A stretch of 64,000 nt of DNA, from positions 2,363,001-2,427,000 of the forward strand of contig NC_090775.1 of the NCBI RefSeq assembly GCF_001761485.1, given 5' to 3'. Source of the stretch: Yarrowia lipolytica (taxonomy: Eukaryota; Ascomycota; Dipodascomycetes; Dipodascales). Numbering within the stretch: position 1 is the stretch's first letter; every line of letters starts with the position of its first letter. Shown here one piece after another: positions 33,399 to 42,895 of this stretch. The translations under genes and the position numbers were made by a program. The notes beneath the pieces were generated by a model. It worked only from the letters and a program-made list of their open reading frames with translations, was not told where the DNA came from and searched no databases.

Positions 33399-35837
33399 TT
33401 AAATGAAGATGACGTTGACAATTGTGGAAATGGTCCAGATACTGATGATGGTCACTCCAATTGTCTTGGTCATGTGCCATCGAGCCAAGGGAACCATCAC
33501 CATGGTGATGACCAGCGTCAGAAACAGCGTGGCAGCAGAAATAATAAGAGTCCCGCTGATCTCAATGTGGTAGCTGCCGTTTTTGACTGCATTACCAGGA
33601 GAGCTGGTAACAATGAGACCAGACACTCCGACTCCCACAAGAACGTTTAGAAGAGGGCCACCGAAGCAAGCAGAGAGAGCCATCATTGGGAATCCCATCT
33701 TGGCAATGGTGGTGTTGGCAATCAGATCTCCCAGTGAGTTACCAAAGGCAAACACAGTGAGACCCAGAACGGGGTCAGAAATGCCCAGAATGGCACCCAA
33801 AGCCTTGAGAACACCAACCACAACATCCGCGATATGAGACACCCACGCAATGGAAGTCAGGAAGCCGAAGAACGCGAGGAAGCGGTACTGGCCAGACTGC
33901 ACCATTCTGTCGTAGTTAGTGGCTGCCAGCCACATTAGCGTCATGGAACAGATAATGCAGAAAATAGTTCCCCATACTCCGGGGACCTCATCTAGCATGA
34001 GAATGTTGATGACGGGAGGAGCCAGCATGGCCTGCACAATCACAAGAATCTTGTTTCGTCGAGCCATATTATAAAGTACCTTGTTTTCGCTCTCAGCAGC
34101 CAACAAAGGGTTCGTTGTAGCAGTGTTATTGGACACAAACGAAGCATCATCAGAATAAGCAGACACGGGCTCGGAAGCATTGGGAACCTGAGGCTCTTCA
34201 ACCACAGACTCCACAACTGGGATAGTGATGGATAGGAGGAAGACAGGGAGAGCCGTGATGACACTGGACACCATTCCCATGAACGACTTGGACCAGAAAT
34301 CAGTCAGGGTAGGGAACAGAGCCACGACCCAAGCACTCTCAGTCACCTCCTTGACGTTGGACCACATGGGTTCGATGGAGGAGGGAACGGGTGAGAGTTC
34401 AGTGTCTAATCGACGAGTCAGAGGTGAGTGAATCAAATCTGAATGGTTGTGAGCATGATGATCCTCACCGTCATTAAGATTGTTGATTCGGTCTCTAAAG
34501 TCGAGGGCACCATACAGAGACGGTCTGATAGGCGCAGAATCGTGAACTCGATGGGTTGTGTGCAGGGGAGTAGGCAGACGCATAGAGGACGTTAGTCCCG
34601 TATATCTGTCTTCTTCCTCGTCCTCATCGAGATCCAAATTATGAGTAACGATACGGGGCACGTTTCGATGACTGTGGGAAGAAGGATGAGAGTGGACAGG
34701 GGTGATAATAGGGCTGGATCTGTTATCCAAAGGTGAATAGCTTCTAGACTGGGCGTGCTCGGTTCTAAGACGTTCCACGGCCAGAGGGGACCGTCCACGA
34801 TCAGGCAGACGACCGTGGGGAGACAAAGAACGTCCATGAGGAGCATGGGGATTAGGGTGGGGCGATAGGTTATTTGCTGTAGGTGTCTGGGGACTCTTGA
34901 CGGGAGATCTGGAGGTTCTGGAAGCGTCGTCTGAGTTTGTCAGAGACAAGAATCCCTCTCTATCGAAACCGTCTTGCAGAACCGAGTTTGAAGATTCTCC
35001 AACCTCTTCATCTTCAATCACATTAGCCTCTTGTCCAGCATCAAGAAAGAACTCTCGCGCTCGAATCTCAGAAAGGTATGCCTGGCGCTTCTTGGTGTAG
35101 TGATAATGCCAGGAAACAACAGTGGCGACGTAGATCATGTAGATGATGAGCATGAGAATGCATTCGGACCGACGTAGTTTTCCATCCGAAATAAACGCCA
35201 TAGTGCACAGCACAGCGGCAGTAAAGAAGCCAATGTCTCGAACAAACGACTTTCGAGCGACCTTGAACGGCCGGGCAAGTGCCATGGCTCCCACGACAAC
35301 AGCGCTGATGAAACTGGCAGCACCAATGAGTTCTCCGATGGCAAGCGAACCTGATCCAATCTTCATGGACGAGTAGGTAGAGAATAAGTCAGGGGATCCG
35401 TTTCCAAAGGCCAGGAATGTGACTCCCGCCAACGACTCGCTCATGCCCAGCAGTGAGGAGATGGTGCCCAAATTGGGACACAGAAAGTCGCTGGCGGCGA
35501 TTCCGAGTGTCATAAACAATGTCAGCAGCCACAGAAGCAGCATGATCAGCAGGAAGGGTCGTTGTCCATAAGGCGAGCAGTAGTAGACCTGCATGTAATC
35601 GATGAAGGTGTTTTCGTCTTCTGAGCAGTGCAGCTTGACGAACTCGCACTGGTCAGCTCGTGGAATGTGTCGCACGTTGGAGCATTCATCTTCCGGGAGA
35701 ACGTCTCTTTTGTTAAGCAGTCTGTTGGCGCCCGAGATGGAATGGGATCGAGGAATGGCCAGAACACAGAGCACAAAGACAGACAGGGCTGCCAGAGACA
35801 CCAGTGCCTTCCGCAACTTGCCTCGTATTTGCGCCAT
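33399..35837 (-). CDS. NCLX-type sodium(cation)/calcium exchanger
   Basis: An 812-residue membrane exchanger of the CaCA superfamily. An N-terminal hydrophobic segment (about 10-28) resembles a signal anchor. It is followed by the family Cys-rich head (ECSNVRHIPRADQCEFVKLHC), typical of SLC8B1/NCLX and yeast YDL206W. The two inverted alpha-repeats are clear: AFGNGSPDLFS with GNGSPD at 145-150, and AFGNSLGDLIAN near 695-705, each within membrane helices. A hydrophilic loop of roughly 300 residues (about 260-540), rich in Ser, His and acidic residues, separates the halves and may be regulatory. It exchanges Ca2+ (or other cations) for Na+, Li+ or H+ in mitochondria or an endomembrane; the compartment cannot be told from the sequence. 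Confidence 0.92.
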   Translation of the reverse strand: MAQIRGKLRKALVSLAALSVFVLCVLAIPRSHSISGANRLLNKRDVLPEDECSNVRHIPRADQCEFVKLHCSEDENTFIDYMQVYYCSPYGQRPFLLIMLLLWLLTLFMTLGIAASDFLCPNLGTISSLLGMSESLAGVTFLAFGNGSPDLFSTYSSMKIGSGSLAIGELIGAASFISAVVVGAMALARPFKVARKSFVRDIGFFTAAVLCTMAFISDGKLRRSECILMLIIYMIYVATVVSWHYHYTKKRQAYLSEIRAREFFLDAGQEANVIEDEEVGESSNSVLQDGFDREGFLSLTNSDDASRTSRSPVKSPQTPTANNLSPHPNPHAPHGRSLSPHGRLPDRGRSPLAVERLRTEHAQSRSYSPLDNRSSPIITPVHSHPSSHSHRNVPRIVTHNLDLDEDEEEDRYTGLTSSMRLPTPLHTTHRVHDSAPIRPSLYGALDFRDRINNLNDGEDHHAHNHSDLIHSPLTRRLDTELSPVPSSIEPMWSNVKEVTESAWVVALFPTLTDFWSKSFMGMVSSVITALPVFLLSITIPVVESVVEEPQVPNASEPVSAYSDDASFVSNNTATTNPLLAAESENKVLYNMARRNKILVIVQAMLAPPVINILMLDEVPGVWGTIFCIICSMTLMWLAATNYDRMVQSGQYRFLAFFGFLTSIAWVSHIADVVVGVLKALGAILGISDPVLGLTVFAFGNSLGDLIANTTIAKMGFPMMALSACFGGPLLNVLVGVGVSGLIVTSSPGNAVKNGSYHIEISGTLIISAATLFLTLVITMVMVPLARWHMTKTIGVTIISIWTISTIVNVIFI

Positions 35838-36794
35838 GATGAGGTTGCCGGTATGTGAGTAGAGCGAGGTGTTGTTGGGAGAGTGCTACCACTTGCAATG
35901 TACGACGTGCTGTTGACCAGTGACTTATGCTCGAGATATCTGATAGAGTGGCAGATAGAGTTCAGCTGTGGAAGACGTTGGCTTAGTGGATGTGAGTGTG
36001 ATTATGGGACTCGTGGGTACGCATGTCGGTGCTTGAATGGTTTGCAATCATAGCAACTGGTTGGCTGTTCAAATCCAGCGTCTTTTTTTTGCAAGTTTTG
36101 AGCCCCCAAGCCTACTCTATGGGTCGTATGTCTTGCTGCTAACAGGCGCACTCTCTACACACCCAAAACTCATGCAGTGGGCCCTTTATTCGGTAATCAG
36201 AGTAGTTGTATAATTTACAGTACCGTGCCGTTTAGGATATGGTTTGGGCGGGCAGTGCAAAATTTGAGGATGTGTGGAGAGGTTGCTATTTTGCTTATCG
36301 ACACAAGTTGGACCACTTTTCGGCCTCATTCCTTCCCTTGTCGTCGCCTGATGCCGCTAGTGGCGTCATCTATAGCCCCGCAGCTTGAAAGTGCTATGAA
36401 TTGTGCCTTCCAGCAACTATCGCCAAAGTACAAGTAACTACCAATAATACGCTTGTCCAAGCTCAAATTCAACCTCGACGTATTTACGCATTTTCCGTAC
36501 CAAATAGGCAGCCGGGTTGACTTGTTTTGGTTATTGTGTGTGCATAGAGTTGTTCTCTCACATGCACATGGCCTACGAGGTGCAGCATTTTGAGCAGCAG
36601 CATGTCGAGATTGTAAACAACCGTCCTAACAGTATGAGTAGTAATTCATGGATTTTACTTGGGATATCAAACTAGCTCATAAGGTATATAATAATATTAA
36701 AAAAGTAAAAAAGGTATACCAACAAGACATGTGAGAGGAACCTTGAACATTACTGTAGTATGTATGTACATACTGTACTCATAAAAAATCAAAA
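35838..36794. other. 1-kb intergenic region before the 5S/tRNA-Gly dicistron
   Basis: It carries the promoter side of the exchanger gene and the 3' side of the dicistron. A T8 run at 36085-36092 follows a TGTTCAAATCC sequence that mimics a tRNA B box, but no tRNA can be folded (see rejected items). A-rich sequence near 36690-36710 is unremarkable. Confidence 0.4.
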
Positions 36795-36795
36795 A

Positions 36796-36924
36796 GATTA
36801 CAGCACCCCAGGATTCTCGTATGGTCTCCCCACTACAATTACTAAACTAGGCTCTCCTGGTGCTTGGACTATGGGCCTGATCGGACCGGGAAGCCGTATT
36901 TTCACCAGGATATGGGCCGTAACC
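36796..36924 (-). rRNA. 5S rRNA sequence fused downstream of tRNA-Gly (diverged, possibly a pseudogene)
   Basis: Read on the minus strand it starts GGTTACGGCC five bases after the tRNA-Gly and ends GGTGCTGTAATC before T-rich terminator sequence (36780-36795). GGTCCGATCA, AAGC, AGAGCCT, TAGTGGG and GACCATACG follow the order of fungal 5S rRNA, so identity is clear. At about 129 nt it is longer than the usual 119-121. The A-box-like segment reads AGTCCAAGC where yeast 5S has AGTTAAGC. Yarrowia is known to have tRNA-5S dicistronic genes transcribed from the tRNA promoter, which would free this copy from needing its own TFIIIA sites. It may be a variant gene or a decayed one. Confidence 0.75.
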
Positions 36925-36929
36925 AAAAC

Positions 36930-37000
36930 TGCGCCCGACCCGAATCGAACCGGGGGCCCATCGATGGCAACGATGGATTTTACCACTAAACCATCGGCGC
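36930..37000 (-). tRNA. tG(GCC): tRNA-Gly (GCC), first half of a tRNA-5S dicistron, with unusual stems
   Basis: Minus-strand sequence GCGCCGATGGTTTAGTGG begins a 71-nt tRNA close to yeast tRNA-Gly(GCC), with anticodon stem CATCG/CGATG, loop TTGCCAT and anticodon GCC. Box A (TGGTTTAGTGG) and box B (GGTTCGATTC) are intact, so Pol III should transcribe it. The T-arm reads CCCGG-TTCGATT-CGGGT and the acceptor GCGCCGA/CGGGCGC. Relative to a perfect cloverleaf, one C is missing after the T-loop and one extra G is in the 3' acceptor strand. This leaves about four non-pairs in a standard fold, or a 4-bp T-stem with an 8-nt loop plus a bulged acceptor. The unit may function mainly as a promoter for the attached 5S. 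Confidence 0.85.
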
Positions 37001-40000
37001 GGGTAAGTTGCAAATTTTGAAATGCTGGCATCTACTTTCATATATATGCTTAGTAAAAGCGCGAAATAAAATGATCGGTCATTTGATAGTACTGGTATTA
37101 TTATTTAGGATTGTATATATTTCATGTATCAAAAGTATATAGTCTTTGGATCGGGACTGTTGAGCACTATCAGATTACCCCACACAACACAACAACACTG
37201 GTTGTGGAGATGTCAGCGAAAAGAAGATGGAGGTTTCGGCGATCGTTTCTCCACTCAATAGGATTTATACTAGTAAGTGTAACCATCATAGCCGGAACAA
37301 TTCCTCGATGTGGGGTGGGTATAAAACAAACTAGTCATGGATGTGTAAGCACTGGTTGGTTCGTTTAGACTAAGAAAGCATACGGCACTTCCTTCCAAGT
37401 GTCAGTATTTGTATAAGCACTTGCTTGTGTCTCACTCCGTTAATCAGATGTCGAATGACTAGGTGAGAAATCCTTCAAGGTGCGATAATGGACGGTACGT
37501 TGGCTAATTGAGGGCCAGGTGTGTCTCATGAGGTGATGTCTCCATCTTTTTTGCGTCCTACAGTAGTGGATTTGTAATCCAAAAGTAGACGGTTCAGGAA
37601 CAGGACCCACATCCTGTGGAGGCAAAAGGTGTTTTAGTATGCATGATGAGGGGATGTTGGAAGCGCTGGGCACGGATAAAAAATGCGACTGAGGGAAATT
37701 CGGTTGAACCACCCGCCAATAAGACAGCTTTTCGGGGCTTCATCAGATTTCCGACCACCAATAACACTATCTGACTTACCCCTCCTCCATCTCTCTATTG
37801 CTAGTGGCTGTTAAACCCCGTCAGGTCTAGCTACTTTCGGGTTGAAGTAGAGCCTAGGTGTATAGATCTGGTTTGTGCAGATATTACCGCCACATATCCC
37901 AATTTCTCTGTTCCCGTTCAACGAAACCGTTCTTTTGAATCTGAGCATGTTACATTTCTGTCATGGCAGACCCCCACATCGGAAGACAAAGGCGAATACG
38001 GTGGCTTTATTTGTTCTTTGTTTCATGTCTATCGAATACGTAAAACTGCTTTATGAACTCCCCTCCAACCTTGAGCATGTCTCCAATGAATGTATTCCAA
38101 GTAGCACGGACACAGCCGATGTGGACAGATTAAGGAGATGAAATCTTTCCCCAATGGGAAAACATAGCGTCGCGTGGTGCAATGAAACGGGGCTTTCGGA
38201 AGTTGAAACAAGGCTTTCGGAAGTTGAAACAATGCTTTCGGAAGTTCCATGTAGTACTTACCGGTACAAACTGTGCATGCTTATTCCTGGCAGCATAAAC
38301 TTGCAGCCTGACAAAACTGACAGAATAAGTCGACTATAATTCCACGGGTATCGAGGCTTATCGCTCAGCCTAGCCGTCACGAGAACACGGCGTGTCGCAA
38401 GGCTGGGGCTCTTTGTGAGCAAAATTCAAAATACCAGCTGCGTCTTTGGGTTCTAACTTGCCTCAAGGGCTAATGGGTAACATGTAGGGAGACTATCAAT
38501 GTCTACTCAAGGGCACACAACGTAGGTCTTCCAACAACTATACGGTACATGCCTCAACCAAATGGCCCTTCCAGACCTCGCTACTCCTTCCTTTAGTTCC
38601 CTTTGATGGCTCCAGGCGAGGCACCCCGCGAACCTCTCAACTTTACGCGGCCGATGGCATGCGATCTACACACCATAATGTAGCCGCAGGGAGACTCGGA
38701 AGATCGGTAGCCCGCGTTTTTCCGACAGGAACAGCCGCGCCGAGATACGCTATGCAACGGTCATACGAGAAAACCAGAGGATTTCGGCACATGAAGCTGC
38801 CCGCGGACGGCCATGGCTCTCGCGGACGGCCCAGGGCTCCCTCCGTTATCCGTGTGGGGTATACCGCTGTTGCAGTGCATTCTCAAATTGCAGAAATAAG
38901 TCTGAGTTAGAGAAGAGAAAGAAAGGCAGCAACTTTAAGTGACGTAATCATCTCCAGCCAAGAGTGAGTCTGCCAAGGGCTTTCAAAGCTTAGACTTGTC
39001 GCTATTATGTTTCCTTGGCGTTTAAGAGCAACCTGCGACAAGCCCGCTTGTTTTGGGCGGGGTGTAGAGCTCGCCAAATGCACGAGATGATGACGCAGGA
39101 GCAATCTTGGGCGCATGTTGCCAAGACGTGTTGTGTACACTCTCCACGCGGCCCCCATAGGGAGGGAGACCTTCTCCGTGCTGGCGGCATAACAGACGCT
39201 AGACATGGTAGCACACGAGTGTGTTTCGGAACCCTTTTCGGGTGGTGCCGCTCGTCCTCTTGTCTGTTCCTGGAAAGAAGGGGGGAGAAATCAGGCCGAA
39301 CTTTACCAACTCTAAGCATGTCAAAGTCGACACGAGACACAAGTATGCGTCTCCACCATGTGAATAGATGCCACCCCTGGTCGGCAAAAAATAGCAACCT
39401 CCCAGACCCTCTATAGCTGCCTGTTTATGCGCGGTGACGTAGCGCCGTCGGAGTTGCCAACTCATGGACCTACCTCGACGTTCTGGACTACTGTAGCTGC
39501 TTGTGTTTGTAGTAAGGCCTGCTTTTGAAATCACCTGTCTCGGAACATCCTTTTTCCTCCCCACACAACACGAAGGGACGGCTACACCGAACTCAACCTA
39601 AAGAGCCACATGCACCCCGGACGACCTTGGAAATGGGTTGTAAGGGATGACATACGGAGATCAACAGACACAAAACCAACATTTGATGGACACACGCTGA
39701 TAAACAATAAATCCACTTGTCATTTAGCATGTCTTTTTTCCCCATGTTTGGTGCCCTTCGACATTATCTGACCCAGTAGGTTCATGCCAAACCCACCTAA
39801 GTCTGCAGCTCATTGCGTATTGTATCTACACTTCCCCGCGCTAGCTATCTCAAAGCCTCCCATTTTAGCGCAAAGGGGCATGTCGAGGACCTCAGTAAGA
39901 CGATAACACAAAGAGACCCACTGCAACGGACACGTATTATCTTCCTACCACAGATGGAGTAGTCCTCGAGCAGATCATTAGAGTTGCGAGTAGGTAGAGT

Positions 40001-40121
40001 TGGCCGGCTTCCTTATTTTGGAGGGTAAGTCTTGTCTGGTTGAGACTTCGGGCCTACTTTGCATGCAGTTGCCGGGTCTCGTAGCTGCAGCTGGTTATTC
40101 CGTTGCTATGTTTCTGACAAC
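37001..40121. other. 3.1-kb gene-free region
   Basis: No ORF resembles a real protein. The region includes a 21-bp tandem repeat (listed separately) and two nearby CGCGGACGGCC copies around 38803-38830. The last part is the promoter of the MFS transporter gene. I found no RNA gene. Confidence 0.4.
38192..38248. repeat. 21-bp tandem repeat, 2.7 copies
   Basis: GCTTTCGGAAGTTGAAACAA(G/T) occurs twice exactly except for the last base (38192-38212, 38213-38233). A third copy diverges after 13 bases (38234-38248). Each unit contains an imperfect palindrome, CTTTCGGAAG. No gene lies within 1.9 kb to the right. Confidence 0.9.
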
Positions 40122-40129
40122 TATATATA
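40122..40129 (+). promoter_or_regulatory. TATA box of the MFS transporter gene
   Basis: TATATATA ends 48 bp before the ATG at 40178, the same geometry as GDH1. It supports 40178 as the start, since the ATG at 40131 opens a different frame. Confidence 0.6.
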
Positions 40130-40177
40130 GATGGCGATCTCTCTCTCTAGAATGGCATACTCGATACGTCGTTCGCC

Positions 40178-42157
40178 ATGTCTTCCTATCCATCCGAGAA
40201 GGGCGGTACCGAGGGGATCGACAGGGTCCCCAGCGAGACTAACGACGCTTCAGACAACACTTCCGATAACAACGGTCTCCATGAGAAGCCCTCCAACGAG
40301 CACGCCGAAGGGCTACCTCCTGGGAACGCTCTGAACGCTGATCTCGACCCCGAAAACCCGCTGTCTCGATACACCCGCGATGAGCTGCTGGAAATCGCGT
40401 CTGGGTTTGCTAAGGAAAACGGAATGGGCGACAAGGAGGACATTTTCCGAAAGGGCGCTCTAGTGGCCCAAGACCCGGCCAACTTTGACAACATTGACAT
40501 TCTCGACGACAATGACCGATACTGGCTGAGACGAGAAATCACCCACAAGTGGGACCACCCCATGAAGGTCTACTACATTGTCATCTGCTGCTCTTTGGCT
40601 GCGGCCGTCCAGGGTATGGACGAGACTGTCATCAACGGAGCCAACATCATCTTCCCTGCTCAGTTTGGCATCAAGGAGGAGGCCGGTGTGGTGTCTCAGA
40701 AGACCTGGCTTCTTGGTCTGGTCAACTCGGCCCCCTACCTCTGTTGTGCCGTGGTTTCCTGTTGGCTCACCGACCCCATTAATAGACTGCTGGGCCGAAA
40801 ATGGACCATTTTCTGGACCTGTTTCTGGTCTGGAGCTACGTGCTTCTGGTCCGGTTTCGTCAACAACTGGTGGCACCTGTTCATTGCCCGATTCTTCCTT
40901 GGATTCGGTATTGGACCCAAGTCTGCCACTGTTCCCGTCTACGCCGCCGAATGCGCTCCCCCCACCATTCGAGGAGCCATGGTCATGATGTGGCAGATGT
41001 GGACCGCCTTTGGAATCATGATGGGATACGTCATGGACCTGGCCTTCTACTATGTGCCTGATCACGGCATTGAGGGTCTCAACTGGCGTCTGATGCTGGG
41101 CTCTGCTCTGATCCCTGCCCTGCTCGTCTGTGTCCAGGTCATTTGGTGTCCCGAGTCTCCTAGATGGCACCTTGCTCGAGGAGAAATCTCCAAGGCCTAC
41201 GAGTGCATGCGAGTCATTCGAAACTCGGAAGTCCAGGCCGCTCGCGACCTGTTTTACGCACACGTGCTGCTGCTTGAAGAGGAGGAGCTGAAGCGCGGCA
41301 AGAACCGATTTTTCGAGCTCTTTACCGTGCCTCGAAACCGACGAGCTTCCTGGGCCTCCTTCATCGTCATGTTCATGCAGCAGTTCTGCGGTATTAACGT
41401 GATTGCCTACTACTCGTCCAACATTTTCATGGAGTCCGGTTTCGGCGAAATCCAGGCTCTTCTTGCCTCCTTTGGTTTCGGCGCCATCAACTTTGTGTTT
41501 GCACTTCCAGCTGTTTACACCATTGATACGTTTGGTCGACGAGCGCTTCTGTTAGTTACCTTCCCGCTCATGGCCATCTTCTTGCTATTTGCAGGCTTTT
41601 GTTTCTGGATCGACCAGGACGACCCCACCAACTCCCCAGCTCGAGTCGGTTGTATTGCTCTGGGTATTTATCTCTTCTCAGCCGTCTACTCTTGCGGAGA
41701 GGGTCCAGTTCCCTTCACCTACTCTGCCGAGGCCTTCCCTCTCTACATTCGAGATCTAGGTATGTCCTTTGCTACTGCCACCTGTTGGCTCTTCAACTTT
41801 GTGCTGGCTGTCACCTGGCCTTCTCTTCTAGCTGCCTTCACTCCACAGGGAGCCTTTGGATGGTACGCTGCCTGGAACGTGGTTGGTTTCTTCCTCGTGC
41901 TCTGTTTCTTGCCTGAAACCAAGAACCTGACTCTTGAGGAGCTGGACAAGGTCTTTGGTGTGCCCACTCGAGTGCACATGAAGTACCAGTTCAACGCTTT
42001 CAAGGTGAATATCCAGCGACACCTCTTCCGACAGGACATTCCCAAGCCCCCTCCTCTCTACGCCCACGAGGTTGGAGTTGGCGGCACTTCTCACTACCAG
42101 CACAAGCCCCACCACACCGCCAACCTCACTCCCCTTCACACGGCGGAGCTTGCTTAA
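40178..42157 (+). CDS. MFS sugar/inositol-family transporter
   Basis: A 659-residue plasma-membrane permease of the major facilitator superfamily, sugar porter branch. A hydrophilic N-terminus of about 130 residues precedes 12 predicted membrane segments. The first segment runs into QGMDETVINGAN, where GMDETVINGA is a hallmark of the fungal inositol/sugar-like subgroup. Family signatures include LLGRKWTIF between helices 2 and 3, PESPRW after helix 6 and GRRALLL between helices 8 and 9, with YSAEAFPLYIRDLGM in the C-terminal half. The long N-terminal domain (TRDELLEIASGFAKENG..., KWDHP) recurs in annotated fungal 'myo-inositol transporter' homologues. The actual substrate is not predictable, so polyol, inositol and hexose remain open. 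There is no intron. Confidence 0.92.
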   Translation: MSSYPSEKGGTEGIDRVPSETNDASDNTSDNNGLHEKPSNEHAEGLPPGNALNADLDPENPLSRYTRDELLEIASGFAKENGMGDKEDIFRKGALVAQDPANFDNIDILDDNDRYWLRREITHKWDHPMKVYYIVICCSLAAAVQGMDETVINGANIIFPAQFGIKEEAGVVSQKTWLLGLVNSAPYLCCAVVSCWLTDPINRLLGRKWTIFWTCFWSGATCFWSGFVNNWWHLFIARFFLGFGIGPKSATVPVYAAECAPPTIRGAMVMMWQMWTAFGIMMGYVMDLAFYYVPDHGIEGLNWRLMLGSALIPALLVCVQVIWCPESPRWHLARGEISKAYECMRVIRNSEVQAARDLFYAHVLLLEEEELKRGKNRFFELFTVPRNRRASWASFIVMFMQQFCGINVIAYYSSNIFMESGFGEIQALLASFGFGAINFVFALPAVYTIDTFGRRALLLVTFPLMAIFLLFAGFCFWIDQDDPTNSPARVGCIALGIYLFSAVYSCGEGPVPFTYSAEAFPLYIRDLGMSFATATCWLFNFVLAVTWPSLLAAFTPQGAFGWYAAWNVVGFFLVLCFLPETKNLTLEELDKVFGVPTRVHMKYQFNAFKVNIQRHLFRQDIPKPPPLYAHEVGVGGTSHYQHKPHHTANLTPLHTAELA

Positions 42158-42895
42158 ATTATTCTGTGTTACTCATTTAGTTAATTGTATTCATTTTACC
42201 GGCAAGTCCAAGTACTGTGCTGTGCTTATAGACGTCCGTTTGTATCGTATGGCATAGTCGTATCTTGGTCAGTGATCAGTAGCAATATGCAGCTCAAACT
42301 CTTGGGGGGTAGAGAAGTCCAGAGGACAGTGAGGACACTTCATTCGAGGATGCTTGGGACGTGTGGACTGGCGAGGAGACATTCGGGAGAGATGACGCGC
42401 AACATACGACTCCCCAGACCTATATAAATACACACCCACACATACACAAACAAAAGGAGCTACTGCTGGTAGCCCCTTGCTAGGTCAGCTGCATGGTATG
42501 TACTGTACCCCACATTTTGTTGATATGCGCATCTTTTGGCGGGATGGTGTTTAATCTCAGATTTTAGCCTTGTGATGTCACAGGCACGTTAGATTGCCAA
42601 CTAATACAAGCCGTAAACAAAGAAAAGACCGCGTTCATGGAATCGACTAGCTACAAGTAGTTGCTCATGTAAACACATGTAGCAAGCAGGAGCCCAAGAA
42701 GGGACTCCTAAGAGGAGACAGATCCCTCAATTGAGGGCATCGAGTGTTCGCATACCTGTATACTGTTGTCCATGTGCGTTGGGCGGTAGCAGTACAACAC
42801 AATCAGGCACATGTAGCTAACTACTTGTACTAGTATATCACATCCTTGCACTTGCCTTTTAAATATAATATTGCTTGGTTATGTTACGTAGCTAG
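42158..42895. other. 740-bp convergent intergenic region
   Basis: It lies between the 3' ends of the MFS and Rab-GAP genes. It contains the recurrent motif GCTACAAGTAGT at 42650-42661 and CTACTTGTAC at 42821-42830. No gene is recognised. Confidence 0.4.

Noticed and set aside
36020-36092. Possible Pol III gene: TGTTCAAATCC followed by a T8 run
   Set aside because: The B-box mimic is too close to the T run to allow an acceptor stem and there is no A box at the right distance, so no tRNA can be folded.
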